Origin: Chamaecrista fasciculata | Lineage: Eukaryota; Streptophyta; Magnoliopsida; Fabales; Fabaceae | Direction: 5' to 3' | Assembly: GCA_003254925.1 (NCBI GenBank) | Contig: QANZ01017416.1 | Location: forward strand, 14,504-78,503 | DNA: 64,000 nt | Part shown: positions 34,101 through 47,100 of the stretch, one piece after another | How positions within the stretch are numbered: the stretch's first letter is position 1 | How the letters are laid out: every line of letters starts with the position of its first letter | The notes under the pieces: generated by a model | What the model saw: only the letters and a program-made list of their open reading frames with translations | Databases searched by the model: none | What the model was told of the DNA's origin: nothing | Translations under genes and position numbers: made by a program

Positions 34101-35393
34101 AAATCAAATTCATCCTTGTCAACTGGAAAACCATTGCTTGTTAATGTTGTGTCTGATGATAGTGATCCAAAATCTATTGCATCAGGTTGTACCTTGGTTC
34201 CAACTGATTCAACGGCACCCAAATTCTCACTTATGGCGACATCATTGCCATTTGAATAAGAAAGAAGGTCACCTCCTCCAGACATCAAAGTTGCTTTGGG
34301 TCTACTAACACCATTGTCACTTGGTGCAAATTTAGAATTCATCCGGACAAATGCCAAATCAAGTCTGTTTCCATTTACAATAGATGCATTCATGTTGTGA
34401 AGTCCATTGAACAATTTGAAGTGATTGTGTGCCCTACATAGAATGAAAAAGCAGACAATGGGTTCAAATGAATGATTATAATTTCCAAACATTACCCTCT
34501 TTAAAAAAATTGAAATTTTCAAATTTATGGACCTGTGAGAAGAGAGAAATAAAGTTTAGCTAGCTGACAGGCAAGGAGAGAAACTTAACAAAAACCTTTA
34601 TAAAACATGAAAGCTAAATAATTCCACTTTGCTAAGTAGGAAAGATTACTGAAAAAAATAAAAAATGGGTGTCCCAAAATTTGACCTAAAAGAGAAAAGC
34701 TTAACAAAGAAATCTAGGTCAGTTGCTGGATGAAAGGTTCATCTTCATTCGATTATACTTGTGACTTGGCCCAGAAAACAATATATACAAGTCCCAAATA
34801 TGCTCAGCAAATAGGATATGCAATCTCTTAGATTAAGATTGAATAAGAATATAACAAGTTGGGTACAAAACTCAAAAGCTATCTCATAAGATTAATATGT
34901 CAAACCCAAATATATTACTTCACACAATCAAACAAACAAAAACAGATTTTCCTAGTCAAATCATGACAACGTTTGTACCTTTATTACTAAACGACAAACC
35001 CACATCCTTCCCCAATACAAAATCAATCAAAACAAGTGAGATCTTACAGCAAACCAGTGCATTAGAAAACATTATCAGTCAACCTGGTTTCTCATCATTA
35101 ATCCCAGAAACGAAAACGAATTTCTCTCTCGCGTAAATGAAAATATCAAACAAATCAAGCCAATCTTGAAATGCAGACGGAATCACAATAAGCGAAACAA
35201 AACCCACAAATAAAAAGACTCATTTCCCAATAAGAAATTACAGAGGGAATCAAGCCATGATACCACAAACCCAGATGGCAATAACGTTTCTCATTGAACC
35301 CAAAAAACCAAAAGACGGGAAACAAACAAAAAAGACATACCGAGGGCGCGAAAGAGGTGATGTTGAAGAATAAGAGAGATTAAAAGAAGCCAT
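31128..35393 (-). CDS. RIBA1: Bifunctional riboflavin biosynthesis protein RIBA (DHBP synthase plus GTP cyclohydrolase II), chloroplastic
   Basis: Seven exons on the minus strand: 35393-35341, 34433-34037, 33944-33723, 33430-33108, 32683-32554, 32340-32044, 31400-31128. All junctions are GT-AG and in frame, giving 564 residues. The Ser-rich N-terminus ([18 protein letters not shown]) looks like a plastid transit peptide. Residues about 133-332 are 3,4-dihydroxy-2-butanone 4-phosphate synthase (acidic loop [20 protein letters not shown]), acting on ribulose 5-phosphate. Residues about 335-540 are GTP cyclohydrolase II: zinc ligands C392, C403 and C405, then [10 protein letters not shown] and [10 protein letters not shown]. 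Both sets of catalytic motifs look intact, unlike plant RIBA paralogues that have lost one activity, so RIBA1-type is preferred. It supplies both precursors for FMN and FAD. Intron 1 is about 900 bp. Confidence 0.93.
31540..31745. repeat. Degenerate foldback in RIBA intron 6
   Basis: The left part (ACAATTTAGTCCCTGAAAG) and right part (CAAGGACCAAATCATTAATT, TAGGAGACTAAATTG) are weakly inverted in the style of the window's other elements. It lies between exons 7 and 6 and touches no splice site. Confidence 0.4.
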
Positions 35394-35800
35394 TTTTCTT
35401 CTGCGAAAGATTGCAGCAACTCCAAAACTAGAAATTTGGTGGAATGTTGAAGCCAGAGTCGTGTCTGGCTTCTTCTATCTATTATTTATACAAATCTATT
35501 GATTTGTTGAAAGCAAGTAGGAGGAAGCAACGACGAACCCAAACGTAAAGAAATGGGGCTGCTATCGTTGATAAAATAATAGAAAAAGAAAGTATGGGTA
35601 TTTTTAAATTGGATCGTAATTATTACCAAAAAAATTATTATGCATTTGGATATTAATAATTTCATGTGCGGTCTGAACTGTTGGGTATTTTTTAATTTGA
35701 TCGTAATTATTACAAGAGATTTTTTTCTTTTTAAAAGAATCACATAATTAAGTTAAAAATAATAATGTATAAAAAAAGTTAAAAATGAATAAAAGAAAAA
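35394..35800. promoter_or_regulatory. RIBA upstream region
   Basis: The first 100 bases are probable 5' UTR. AT-rich beyond that; no confident promoter motif. Confidence 0.3.
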
Positions 35801-36020
35801 GTTATACTGTCAAGTTTTTCCTCAGTGTCAAGTTTAACTTTTCTTGACAGTATAAAGTTATACTGTCAAGAAAAAATCTTTTATTATATATGACACTGAG
35901 GACTTTCTATACATTATTAATAAAAGAAAAAGTTAAAAAAAAATTTCTTTATTAATCTAAAAGTTATACTGTCAAGTTTAAGAAGGAAAAAATATATGAC
36001 ACTGAGGACTTTCTATACAA
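35801..36020. repeat. Cluster of short direct and inverted repeats (GTTATACTGTCAAG / ATATGACACTGAGGAC)
   Basis: GTTATACTGTCAAG occurs at 35801, 35857 and 35963. TATATGACACTGAGGACTTT occurs near 35886 and 35992. An inverted partner (CCTCAGTGTCAAG and CTTGACAGTATAA) lies at 35819-35854. The arrangement suggests partial copies of a small foldback element. Confidence 0.7.
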
Positions 36021-38084
36021 TTGAATTATAACACTTACCTCTGTTATTTATTTTACGTCTTTAAAATTAGTATTCTGAAATTTTAAAAATTAAAAAAAGA
36101 AATTTATGTATGACAATTGACATGGTTCATGACTTTATTTCGGAGCACTTGAAGCATCACTTAATTGACTTTGACTCTGACTTTTATTATATAGTTTGTG
36201 TTTGCTTTGACTCAACTTCCTCAGGTTTTACGATGTGGACTTTTGATCCAGGCTTTTGCTGTTTAACAATACTTTTGGCATAAATTACTTTTTCTCCCAC
36301 TTTACTACTATATTTAACATTAGAGACCTTTAGATACATGATGAATTGGTGACACCATTACACCACGCATTGGAGATATAGAATTGGATTCACAAATATT
36401 AATTATTCCACCTTTTTAAGAAGCCATAACTTGTTGAGAGGTTCTACTTACAATAAAAAAAAAACATAAATAGAAATTGCTTTTCTTCATAAAATTATCT
36501 TTTTAGTTTTTACAGTGAGAGGTTGAAATTTTAATTATTTAGACTTAGATGATTGTTTGTGCATCCTATGAGAAATAAATTTATGGACAAAATGTACACT
36601 TTTTCTTTGGCCATCTGGCTAAAATGTACACTTAAACAAAGGGTATTTCATAGGAGATTAGTCTTATCATCATATTTATTGTATAAAAAGAGTATAAAAA
36701 TATAATTTAATTAGATTTTAGATAATTAGTATACTGCACACACAATTACTTGAGAAAAAAACAAACAAATAAACAGGCAACCATATTATTTATTTGATCA
36801 AAACTTTACTTTGCATTTTGTTTTGATTCTTAAACCTCTTTTTATTTCTTTTCAGTCCTCAAACTTTACCACTTATTTCACCATTAATACAAAATATGAT
36901 TTTTTTTATTTCTACCGTTATCTTTGAGTTGAATATCTAATCGAAATGTTTTTCCTCAGACATGTATTCTAATGAACGAGTTAATAGAAAAAAAAATATT
37001 TTTAGAAAGAGAAATCAACAAAAAAATTATCTTTACATTGGGGTTAAGAAGATTTTTTTTATTCTCTATGTGCTAACTCATTTATTCAGATTTAAGACAC
37101 ATATAAGAAAAAATTGCTCATATTAACTATCGAAATTGGAGATCAATAAATTAGAATTAAACTGGGCTTACCTAGTACAATCGGGAGGTTACTTGGAGCA
37201 ATGTGACTCAGGATAACCTGCAAAAGCTTCAAAGGAGGGCCTGCAAAGAATACTCTGACGATCAAGTTAGAAGGGAAACAATAAGAGTGCAAAGATGATT
37301 CTTAGTGAAAAGAGTGTCTAACCCTGAGAAAGAAATGTGAAGGGGTATTCATAGAGCGAAGAAGTACAGAAAGAGCTATGGAAGTGCCCCAAACGTGCTC
37401 AGACCCACTTTTTTCAGAAGTGGAGAAAGTGGGAGTCCGAGAAAGGTGGAATGCAGACATCGTGGGAAAATAGGCTCTACTAGGCTATGGCCTGCTCATC
37501 GTGGGATAGATACATGTTTGATTGGGTCTAGGGTCGCCCCACCGTGTTCTAGATTGGGGTTTGACCAAATCTAGGAGTGCCCTGGCTTGAGTAAAATAGT
37601 GATGTATCAGAGATAATGACAAAAAAACCAATAAAATCATGTTTTAGACTAATAGTTGAATAAATAAAAAAAAATTGAAGACCAAAATACATCAGTGAAA
37701 AATGAAATTTTGACCTTTTATTTAATTATTTTTTTTTTACTCCAACGCTCTCTGGTCCAAGCTGACGTTTTGTTATTTACTCCAACGCTGTTTCTGTGTA
37801 ATTGCCTTCATCTTCTCCAATGAATTACCTACCCTTTTTAGTTACTTACACCAAAAATGATAAAAAAGCATGCTTGCTTGATTTCCCTCCTCACATCAAC
37901 AAACCCATGAGATGATGATGATGATGATCACATTCACATCACATATAGCCTATGGCCACTTCTTCACTTTGGAATTACCGAATTCTCTCTCGATTTTCAA
38001 AGTCACTCACAAAACACACAAAATTTTAGCCTCTCCCACTCTCACACTCACAAATCCCTTTCTCTTCTTCCTTCTCTACCATTC
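36021..38084. other. Intergenic DNA with a degenerate foldback and an inserted non-coding segment
   Basis: The ends near 36795 (AAAACTTTACTTTGCATTTT) and 37700 (GAAGACCAAAATACATCA...AATTTTGACC) resemble decayed inverted arms. Between them, 37170-37610 differs in composition (GC-richer, with GACGATCAAGTTAG and a TATGAATA box on the minus strand) and may be an LTR fragment. The DIT1 5' leader occupies the last 150 bases. Confidence 0.35.
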
Positions 38085-41000
38085 ATGGAGAGCCTTGCTC
38101 TTCACTCCTTCTCTCTCTCTCGCTCTTCCTTTCTTCATCATCGTTCTCGCCCAATCCCCAAATCCCATCTCTCTCTCTCTTTCAATCCCAATTCACAATC
38201 TCTCAAATATCCAATCTCTCGATTCTCTCTCTTTCCCTCCAAATCTCTCTCTAAACCCCGCATTTCTCGCTACCCAATTCAAGCTTCTGCTGCTTCGTCT
38301 TCACCATCATCGTCATCATCAATTTCAGCAGCTCCAGTTGCTCAAGGTGCGAAACCTATCCCTTTTGTAATCTCCGTCTGTATCGGTCTCATCGTTCGCT
38401 TTTTAGTCCCTAAACCCATCGAAGTGACTCCACAAGCATGGCAATTACTCTCGATTTTCCTCTCCACCATTGCGGGTCTTGTTTTGAGTCCATTGCCTGT
38501 GGGAGCTTGGGCTTTTCTAGGTTTAACAACCTCCGTCGTCACCAAAACCCTTACTTTCTCGGCGGCTTTTAGCGCCTTCACGAACGAAGTGATTTGGCTG
38601 ATTGTGATTTCTTTCTTCTTCGCTCGTGGGTTTGTGAAAACTGGATTGGGAGATAGGATTGCGACTTACTTCGTTAAGTGGTTGGGAAAAAGCACATTGG
38701 GGCTGTCTTATGGCTTGACTTTCAGCGAAGTGCTTATTGCGCCGGCGATGCCCAGCACCACCGCCAGAGCCGGCGGCGTCTTTTTGCCGATTATCAAGTC
38801 GTTATCGCTCTCGGCCGGAAGTGAGCCCAATCATCCTACATCCAGAAAGCTGGGATCTTTTCTTGTTCAGGCGCAATTTCAGGTATTTTTTTTTCTATAT
38901 ATCTATTAATAACCTTACGGTTGACATTTGCAAAGATAGAACATGTTGGCCTTAGTTGATTCATATAGCCAACCAAGTCTAGTGGGAGAAGGCTTTGTTT
39001 GTTGTTGTTTTTTAGATTTTACTGCCATGCCTAATTTTGCTGGTTTATGATAATGATGCTGAATGATGAATGGCTTACAATGGTTTGGTCTGATAAAATT
39101 GTCTATGCAGAGGAGATGCCTTTTGATTCATTGAAACAGTTGAGCCCTAGTAAAATGATTAGAAAACATAAAATACTCAAAGAATGGAGTTGGATCCTCT
39201 GAAATTGAAATCCATACAGTGCTATGCATTTAGGTAAATTTGGGGGGTAAAATTGTTGCAAAAGCTTTTCACTTTAATGAAATTTTGCGTTTGATGTTTT
39301 CAATCCCATCATTCTGTCTCTCAGTTGCAGAGAAACCAAATTCAGAGGATCCAGATTGGTCAAAGAACAGCTTGATACTTCAGTTTGGTGAAATATTTTA
39401 TATTATATTTAGACCTGGGGGCATTATGTTAATGAGGCAGTGGTACTCTGTCTAGTGTCAACTAACAAATTAAAAGATTGAGGCCTTATGGTGTTGATCA
39501 AGAGCCAAAACGTGGTGTTTTGTCATTTGATTGGTGTGACTTTACTAAAGAAAAGCCTCTGTTAACAAATTAACTGATGATGAATTAAGGATACCATCAT
39601 GATTGAATTTCAACTAGAGTTTTGCAGAATATCTTCTTTCATGTAGAGATTGCCTAAAATCCTAGAGAGCTCATAATAAGTTTCTTAACAATCTCCAGAA
39701 GACATGTAATTTTCTCAAATATGAAAATGCCTTTGGCCCGCCCAACCCAGATGATGAAAAGGCACACAAGTTTTAGTTTTGCTGCTGGATAGATAAATGC
39801 CATCTTACTGAAGACTAATTTTGTTATGCATCATTCAATCATATAAGCTTTTCTCTTTATGAATGTTACAGGCGTCCATCTGCCTCTCATACTTGAAGAG
39901 CATAATCTGCAGTAAATTATGATTTTCACTGCTTTCTCCTGTTCTTCATTGCTTTCCTCTGTTTGTAGAAAAGTTGGCTGCAAGAAACTGGTATTTATAA
40001 ATTATTAGGTAAAAACGAAAAGAGAGAGAACATGAGCTTTAAGAACCTTTCATTTGAATGAGAAGAATGGCGTTTATTTTTGTTAAGTGATTATGTTGGC
40101 TATATATTATGAAATATTCTGATTTTGTCCATGTGAAACATTTTTTAAACTTTCTTGGATATTTTTTACTTGGGGTGTGCAGTGCCTAACTTAGTTTAAC
40201 ATTTCTATTGTATTCTATTTTTTATTTGTATCTTTTTGTTTCGTATGTGTCATTAAGGCGCTTAATATGTCTATTCTAGCTATGAGTTTTTAGCAATGAT
40301 CATCATAGACTGTTATGAGATTCTCTGTTTTACATGTCCTGTTTCTTATTTGAAATTCGATGCCATTCGATACTGAAGTAACTTGTGCACTGCCATTGTG
40401 ATGTGACAGTCTGCTGCTAGTTCTAGTGCTCTTTTCCTAACCGCTGCTGCTCAAAATCTGCTATGTCTTAAATTAGCGGAGGAGCTTGGGGTGATAATTT
40501 CAAATCCATGGGTTACATGGTTTAAGGCAGCTAGTTTGCCAGCATTGGTTTCTCTTCTTGCTACACCATTAATTTTATACAAACTTTATCCACCTCAACT
40601 GAAAGACACTCCAGAGGCACCTGCCATTGCTGCAAAGAAACTGGAAAGTATGGGTCCTGTCACCCGAAACGAATGGATTATGGTCGGTACCATGCTGCTT
40701 GCAGTCTCTTTATGGATCTTTGGGTATGTCCGGCGCCTTATTTCAAATTATCTTAAAGCATTATCTGTTATGATATGAGGCTTTTTTAAAATAAGTTTAA
40801 ACTACTCTTCTAGTCTCAGTTTTACTCACCTAAACTATGTTTGCATTCCATTACATTTTGCTTACTTGGCCAACTATGTACGATCTTAATATTTTGAATA
40901 TACATGACTGAGGCAAATTCACTATAATTGCTTAATATAGGTTACATCATATACAACATAGGTGAGTTATTTACTATTTTCATTTCGTTTTTTTTTACTT

Positions 41001-42104
41001 TTCCACATTTTGCTGGCATAATTGGTGCACATTTAGAGTGTCATGATGACACATATTGGCAACAAAAAGATTTAACATATTGATGGAAGTTTCATGAACA
41101 AGATTGATACTTTTTGAAACTATAAAAACTTAATTAGAAAATTTTAAACTATAGGGACACATAATGTTTTCTTATAACGAAAATTCTTCTAATCAAATTC
41201 AGTACAATCAATATTTCTTAATCCTGCAGAGAAACTCTTGGCATAGCAAGTGCAGTAGCTGCAATGATTGGCTTGTCACTACTCCTTCTAACCGGAGTTC
41301 TTGATTGGAATGATTGCTTGAATGAAAAATCAGCATGGGACACATTGGCTTGGTTTGCCATTCTTGTGGGTATGGCAGGCCAGTTGACAAATCTTGGTAT
41401 CGTAGGCTGGATGTCTAATTGTGTGGCCAACTCGCTTCGGTCTCTCTCTTTGAGCTGGCCAGCTTCACTACTTGTTCTTCAGGCAGCTTATTTCTTCATC
41501 CACTACCTTTTTGCAAGTCAGACTGGACATGTTGGGGCTTTGTTCTCTGCGTTTCTTGCTATGCATCAGGCAGCCGGCGTTCCCGTTGTTCTGGCAGCGC
41601 TTTGTCTAGGTTATATTACAAACCTTTTCGGTGCAATAACACACTATAGTAGTGGTCAGGCTGCCGTGTACTATGGAGGTGCTTCTCTCTCCCTCTCTAT
41701 CTCTCTAGTTCAGCTATTCCATTCTTTGGTTTCCATTTGTTGAGTAGCTGATTTTATTTCCATGGTTCTGGGGCATACTCTCTATCCCTCTCATGAATTA
41801 TTCTTTTTTCATGCATTATTTCTCATTTTGTGTTCATTGTAGTTGCAACTTGCAACCTAGAGGGTATTCCCAAGAATGCATGTTATGAATTTCATTAGTC
41901 ACTCCCTACCTCCTCTTTCTTTCCCATGTTTTTGTTGATATGTTAAACCATGGTAGCTGATGATATTATCTTTCTTCTCTTTTGGCAGCCGGTTACGTAG
42001 AGCTTCCCGATATATTCAAAATCGGTTTCATTATGGCTTTTTTTAACGCCGTCATCTGGGGAGGAGTTGGCTCTTTCTGGTGGAAATTTTTGGGTTTATA
42101 TTGA
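38085..42104 (+). CDS. DIT1: Chloroplast 2-oxoglutarate/malate translocator (dicarboxylate transporter 1)
   Basis: Four exons, 38085-38882, 40410-40723, 41230-41678 and 41989-42104, join in frame to 558 residues. A Ser-rich transit peptide (about 1-70) precedes roughly a dozen membrane segments of the DASS/CitT family. Conserved blocks include PLPVGAWAFLGLT, APAMPSTTARAGG, LTAAAQNLLCLKLAEELG, LTNLGIVGWMS, FASQTGHVGALFSAFLAMH and THYSSGQAAVYYG. The close match of these blocks to my memory of DiT1, rather than DiT2, is why the symbol is given. The carrier imports 2-oxoglutarate into the stroma in exchange for malate, feeding GS/GOGAT ammonia assimilation and photorespiration from the inner envelope. 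The upstream ATG frame (37912) is in another frame. Intron 1 (about 1.5 kb) holds nothing recognisable. Confidence 0.93.
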
Positions 42105-42938
42105 TTTTCCATTACAAATACTGAGGAGTTTCCTTATTTCAATAGGCCTTTCTTTTTTCTAGCCAGAAGAAAAGTTCCTTCATCTGAATGGACAGTTGAG
42201 CTCACCATTTTGCCATGAGATTTTGTCCTTTAGTATTTATATTCATTAGTTGATTTCACTTTTCATTATGGTCACCATTACTTTATTTATTAACAGTTAA
42301 TAATGTATTAGTAGTTGTTTTGGTGGAAATCTAAATTAAAGATTCGAAACTGATTTGATGTTCCTGTTTAGTGGAGGTGCTAGCATGATTGCATGTTAAG
42401 TTAGCATTTCAGTTTTCATATCCCATTCTTCACCTACTAAGAGCTTGACACGGGACATGCACATGGGATACAAGAAGAAGACGAACATGTCAACGTGATA
42501 ATATCTTAATGTCTAATCACATGGATATGTAAAGGCGACTGAATCACAGAAATGACAGGCAAATTTGGCAATTTCTGAATTTGTATTTTTCTTAAAATCA
42601 ATAGTGTGACGGCAAAATTGTTTCCACAAAACGAAATTATTTAAGATTGAAGCAGTTTATGTTTGAAAACAACATCGTAAGAAATGGTATTGCACTATTG
42701 CTTGTCAAATTATCAAGAAAAACGTATATTTTGGACAGTAGGCAACCATCTCGTTGCAATTGATAGTTCCTCACTAGTTCATTACAAATATAAGTCCTAA
42801 TGGGATCAAACTGATATGGTTATATGTATAAAAGGTTATCTGCATAAAAAACTTGACAGCCTTCTGAGAAATAAGACGATCAAGAATTGTTTCCATTAAG
42901 CCGTCTTTTCCTCAATGCCTATCCGAAATGAACTAAAC
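42105..42938. other. DIT1 3' flank and spacer
   Basis: 3' UTR probably to about 42350. Nothing else recognised. Confidence 0.4.
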
Positions 42939-43545
42939 TTTTTTTTTTTTTATGGGAAATAAAGCTTCTCATTAAAAAGCCAAATCAGCCATAAGAACAC
43001 AATCTAACGCATCAGGTGGATCCATCCACACTTGTTCAGAATGCATATTGCCTTTACAAATAGCAGCAAGAGCATGACATGACAGCCATATTGGCTTTTC
43101 GTGGACACCAAGAGAAAAGCAAGCAATGAAAATCAGCACTAAGGGGCCTAATTTCAGACAAAATAGCAGAAACATAATCCAAAACCAATATGACTTCCAT
43201 TTAGAACATCAATAATTGACTTGGAATCGCTTTCAACAAAAAAATTCTGCAGCTCAAGTTTAGCAGCTAGCTTAACAGAAGTGCCACGGCTTCCAACACA
43301 AGAGGGTCTTAAATATGAGGCACATGCATTGAAGAAGAAGCAACAAATTTACCTTCATGATCACGAGCAACACAAGCTGCAATACCACATACCACCCACA
43401 CTTCTCTCCACAGCCACATCACAATTAATCTTGTAGAAATTAACTGGGTTTTTTTTTTTCCAAAACAACACAGACACACCCCTTTGTGAATTGTTAGCCT
43501 TGAGTGCTTGAAGCTCATCCCACAGTTCATGACAGAAAACCCAAC
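42939..43545 (-). mobile_element. Short LINE 3' fragment (RNase H end with poly-A tail)
   Basis: On the minus strand, broken frames give RNase H-like pieces: FYKINCDVAVE, FFVESDSKSIIDVLNG and an end block DPPDALDCVLMADLAF. That order and the last block are typical of the C-terminus of plant LINE RNase H domains. The fragment ends in a poly-A tail, seen as the T run at 42939-42951. Stops and frame changes make it a dead 5'-truncated copy, clearly different from the LINE at 8110-11008. Confidence 0.7.
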
Positions 43546-44123
43546 ATCAATTTCAGATCATTCACCCCTGAATTTGTTCTCAGAGAATTTCTAACATCCC
43601 ATATGTAATAGCAAGCAGCAGTGAAGAGAAAAAAATGGTGATCAGAAAGCTTTTTTGTCTCAGTCATCATCTAATCAATCAAACACATGCCACTAGGAGG
43701 CAAAGAGATATTAAAAGGTGCAGAATCCCAAATGCTCAATATTCTCCTATTCATGCTTACACAGAAAGCATTTGTCAACTAAACAACTTTTGGTTATTGC
43801 CAAACCAAGATTTCACGATATGATGTTAACTTTAGAAGCATATTTCATATAATCATATGGAAACAGTAATTTTCTGAATTCATAAATTCAGTCAGCAAGC
43901 AAACGTATAAATAGACCAATAACAAAATCTTGTCAAATAACACAGCAAACGAGAAGTCCATATTATAAAGAAATCTCAGAAATGCATTACAGTAAAAAGA
44001 AAAGTATAATAAAACGAGGTCAAAAGGTCCTAATAATCATACTTCCTTCGTACTTATATGGACATTATACAAACTAATATGAAGTGCCTGTTAATAGTTT
44101 GTAACACAGCCTAACCTGCAAAT
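43546..44123. other. Spacer and SF3B1 3' flank
   Basis: No gene seen. The 3' UTR of SF3B1 probably extends to about 43950. Confidence 0.4.
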
Positions 44124-47100
44124 TCAAATAAACATCATTAACTCCGGTCTACTGTATACATTATTCTGCTCATCCTCCAGGATAGGGTATGCAGCCACAA
44201 GAGCATCCTGAGCTCCAATGTAGAGCGAATTGTAGATCTTCCAATACACTTCTCTAACCTTTCGAGCAGGATGAAACAGCCCTTGTAGACAGTAGTTCAG
44301 AACAATGGCAGCACCCAAAGCTACCCTCATCCCTTCAATGGCTTCCATCACAGCATTTATGACATGAGGTGAAGTTTCAAATATGTTTGGCCACACATAG
44401 TTCAGCAAATGGATTAATGCGTCTTCGCAACCCAAACCAGCGACACCCAAAGCCATGTGCTTCACAGCAGAAGCAGCTGTCTGCCTATGCACCAAATCCC
44501 TGTCCATGAGAGCATCCTCCAGCAATGGAGTCACAGCATAGATGTAGTCTTTTCCCATCTCACCAATGTACTCAAACAGGAACGATAGAGATTTTAGGAC
44601 ACCATTTTGCACATTAAGCTCTGGTACACGATACTCATTCATCAAAGCCGGCAGAACTGTGAAGGGAGAACATGTTTCAGCAACTATTGCAATAGCCACA
44701 GTTGTGCAGACACGATTTTGCCTCTCCTGCACCTTGAGATTATTTAGCAGAGTGGCCAAGACATCTTGTGGTCCAATGGCTTTAGCAATATATCCAAAGG
44801 TGTTCACGGTAGCTCGACGAATTCCCTTCTTGTGTGCCTTGAGCATCTCAAGAAGCTCAAAACAGATTCTCATCCACTCTCTTGCAGGCACAAACTCTGC
44901 ACCGCGATCAGCAATTCGACCAACAAGATCAATACAATTCTCCTGGACCTTCTCATGCCTATTCTTCAAAATTGGTGTTAACCGTGGTAGCAAGTCCTTG
45001 ATAGGAGGAGTCATCTTTGTCATACCAATAACGTTGACAATTGATTTGAGAGCACCAAGAATTGAACCTAAGACTTCAGGATACTCTTCTCCCAGATACT
45101 CGTACAACACAACACCAAGATGACCCATCAATTGCTCTTCTTGACACTGCTTCATGACAACAGCAATTCTTGAAATAAGATCTGCTGCTTGCTGCCTCAC
45201 CTTCGCACTCTTGTTATTTAACCGCCACTTGATGGTACCACAAATTTGGGGAAGATAAGGTTTCACTCTCTGCCCAAGAGCATTCACAACAGCACCGAAA
45301 CCATTAAGCATCACATTAGCATCATCACTTGTTTGCTCTTGGAAGGCATAAAGAATACCATCAATCAGAAGCTCCTCCAACCGAGCATCTATGTCAGCAG
45401 CACCCAAGTTGGTAACAACCTTCTCAATAGTTTCCATAACCATTCTCCTATAAGGTTCACTCTCATCTTTAAGATCCTCAACAATTCTACCAACAATATC
45501 AGCAACACCAACTTTATTTGCTATCTCTACAGTTGTATCCACAAGTTGCCTGTAGTTTCTTCGATCCAAAGCCATCCTCCTAACCCAGAAGTTCCTGAAA
45601 AACTCTGGAAGAATATCATTCCTAATATAATCAGCTTCCACACCCTCAGTACTTACACATTGTTTCACCACTTTCAGAACAATTTTCTTCATTTCTTCAT
45701 CAGGTGACTGGAATTCACGAATCAGAATAAGCATAACTTCCTTTGTATAGTAACTGGCATACAGAGCTTCCATCAATGGAATGATAAATCCAATAGCCTT
45801 AAGAAATGCAGCCAAGACCTTCCCACGGTGTTGTCTTATACCCTTCCAAAGGGGCTTCAAAACAGAGTCAAAACTCTCAATACCATAAGGAGCAGCAGCC
45901 TCAGCAAGGGCAGCAAGAGACAATGCAGTAATGGTTCTCACCTTCTGGTTCTCATCATTTAAACCATGCTCAATAATTTCCACTAGAGATCTCAGATGTG
46001 GCAATACAGCACAACCAATCAAGATGGCAATCTGTTGAACAATCTTAATTCCTGTGTGCCGAGCTTGCCAAGATTTCTTACTTTGACAAACAGCCTTCAA
46101 GAATGGCAGTAGTGCAGGAATACCAAGAGCAGAGGCAACAACACTGAAAGCTCTAGCAGTAGTGTTCCTAACATATTCATCAATGTTGTCAATATCAGGC
46201 CTCATTGCTGCAATCATTGTGGCCAATCCAGCAGCTTTACTGAGATTGGATATAATTTCCCTCCCCTCTACACGTGCATAGTAGTCTTCATCAATCAACA
46301 GAGGTTCAATAACGACAAGAATCTTGTGGACATAAGGACGAACCAGTTCATCCAATTTATAAAGAACTCTGTCAATGACCTTAACCAAAAGATGCCTCTC
46401 TTGGTCCTCAAGTGTAGGTTGCATGAGCAAGGGCAGAATTCTGTTGAACAATGGGCCGGCACCAAATTCACGAGCCTTATCTGTGAGCTGTCTTAATGCT
46501 GTCTTCCTTTGAGGTGGCGTACCATTCTTAACTTTAAGCAGAAGTTTCATAATCTTCCTCTCCTTTTGCTCTTCTGGTGACAATTCCTCCTCATTTTCCT
46601 CATTCAACAATGCCCCAAAGTATTGGTAATCTTCAGGCTTCATGAATGGCAACCCACCAGGTGCTTCCTTTGGAACATCAAACTGTTGACCACGGTTCTC
46701 CTCAGGGATTTGATAAAGAGGAGTTCCCAACGGTGTTGGGGTAGCAAGAAGCTTTCTTGCAGGTGTTCTAATAGGCACATATGAAGCTGGCGGGTCCAAT
46801 ATCTTATATCCCTCCTGCGGAAACATAGCATCAAGTTCTTCATCTGTTAATGGGCGATTCCTCTCTTCAATATCCCTCTCCCACCTCAACAAATTATATT
46901 GCTCTGGTGTAATAGCACCCCGCAAATTGATTGCACCAGGAGTTGGAGTAGCTAATTCAACTCCTCCAACAGGAGTCACACCAGGAGTATAAGCAGCAGC
47001 AGGCGTGGCACCCGGCAACGGCGTAGCACTACCCATAGTTGCCGGCGTCTCGTCCCACCTTGACCTCTGTCTCTTAGGAGTTGGTGTAGCCATCCCAGAA

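Noticed and set aside
45246-45707. Long plus-strand frames across 44566-47945
   Set aside because: Antisense shadows of the SF3B1 coding sequence.
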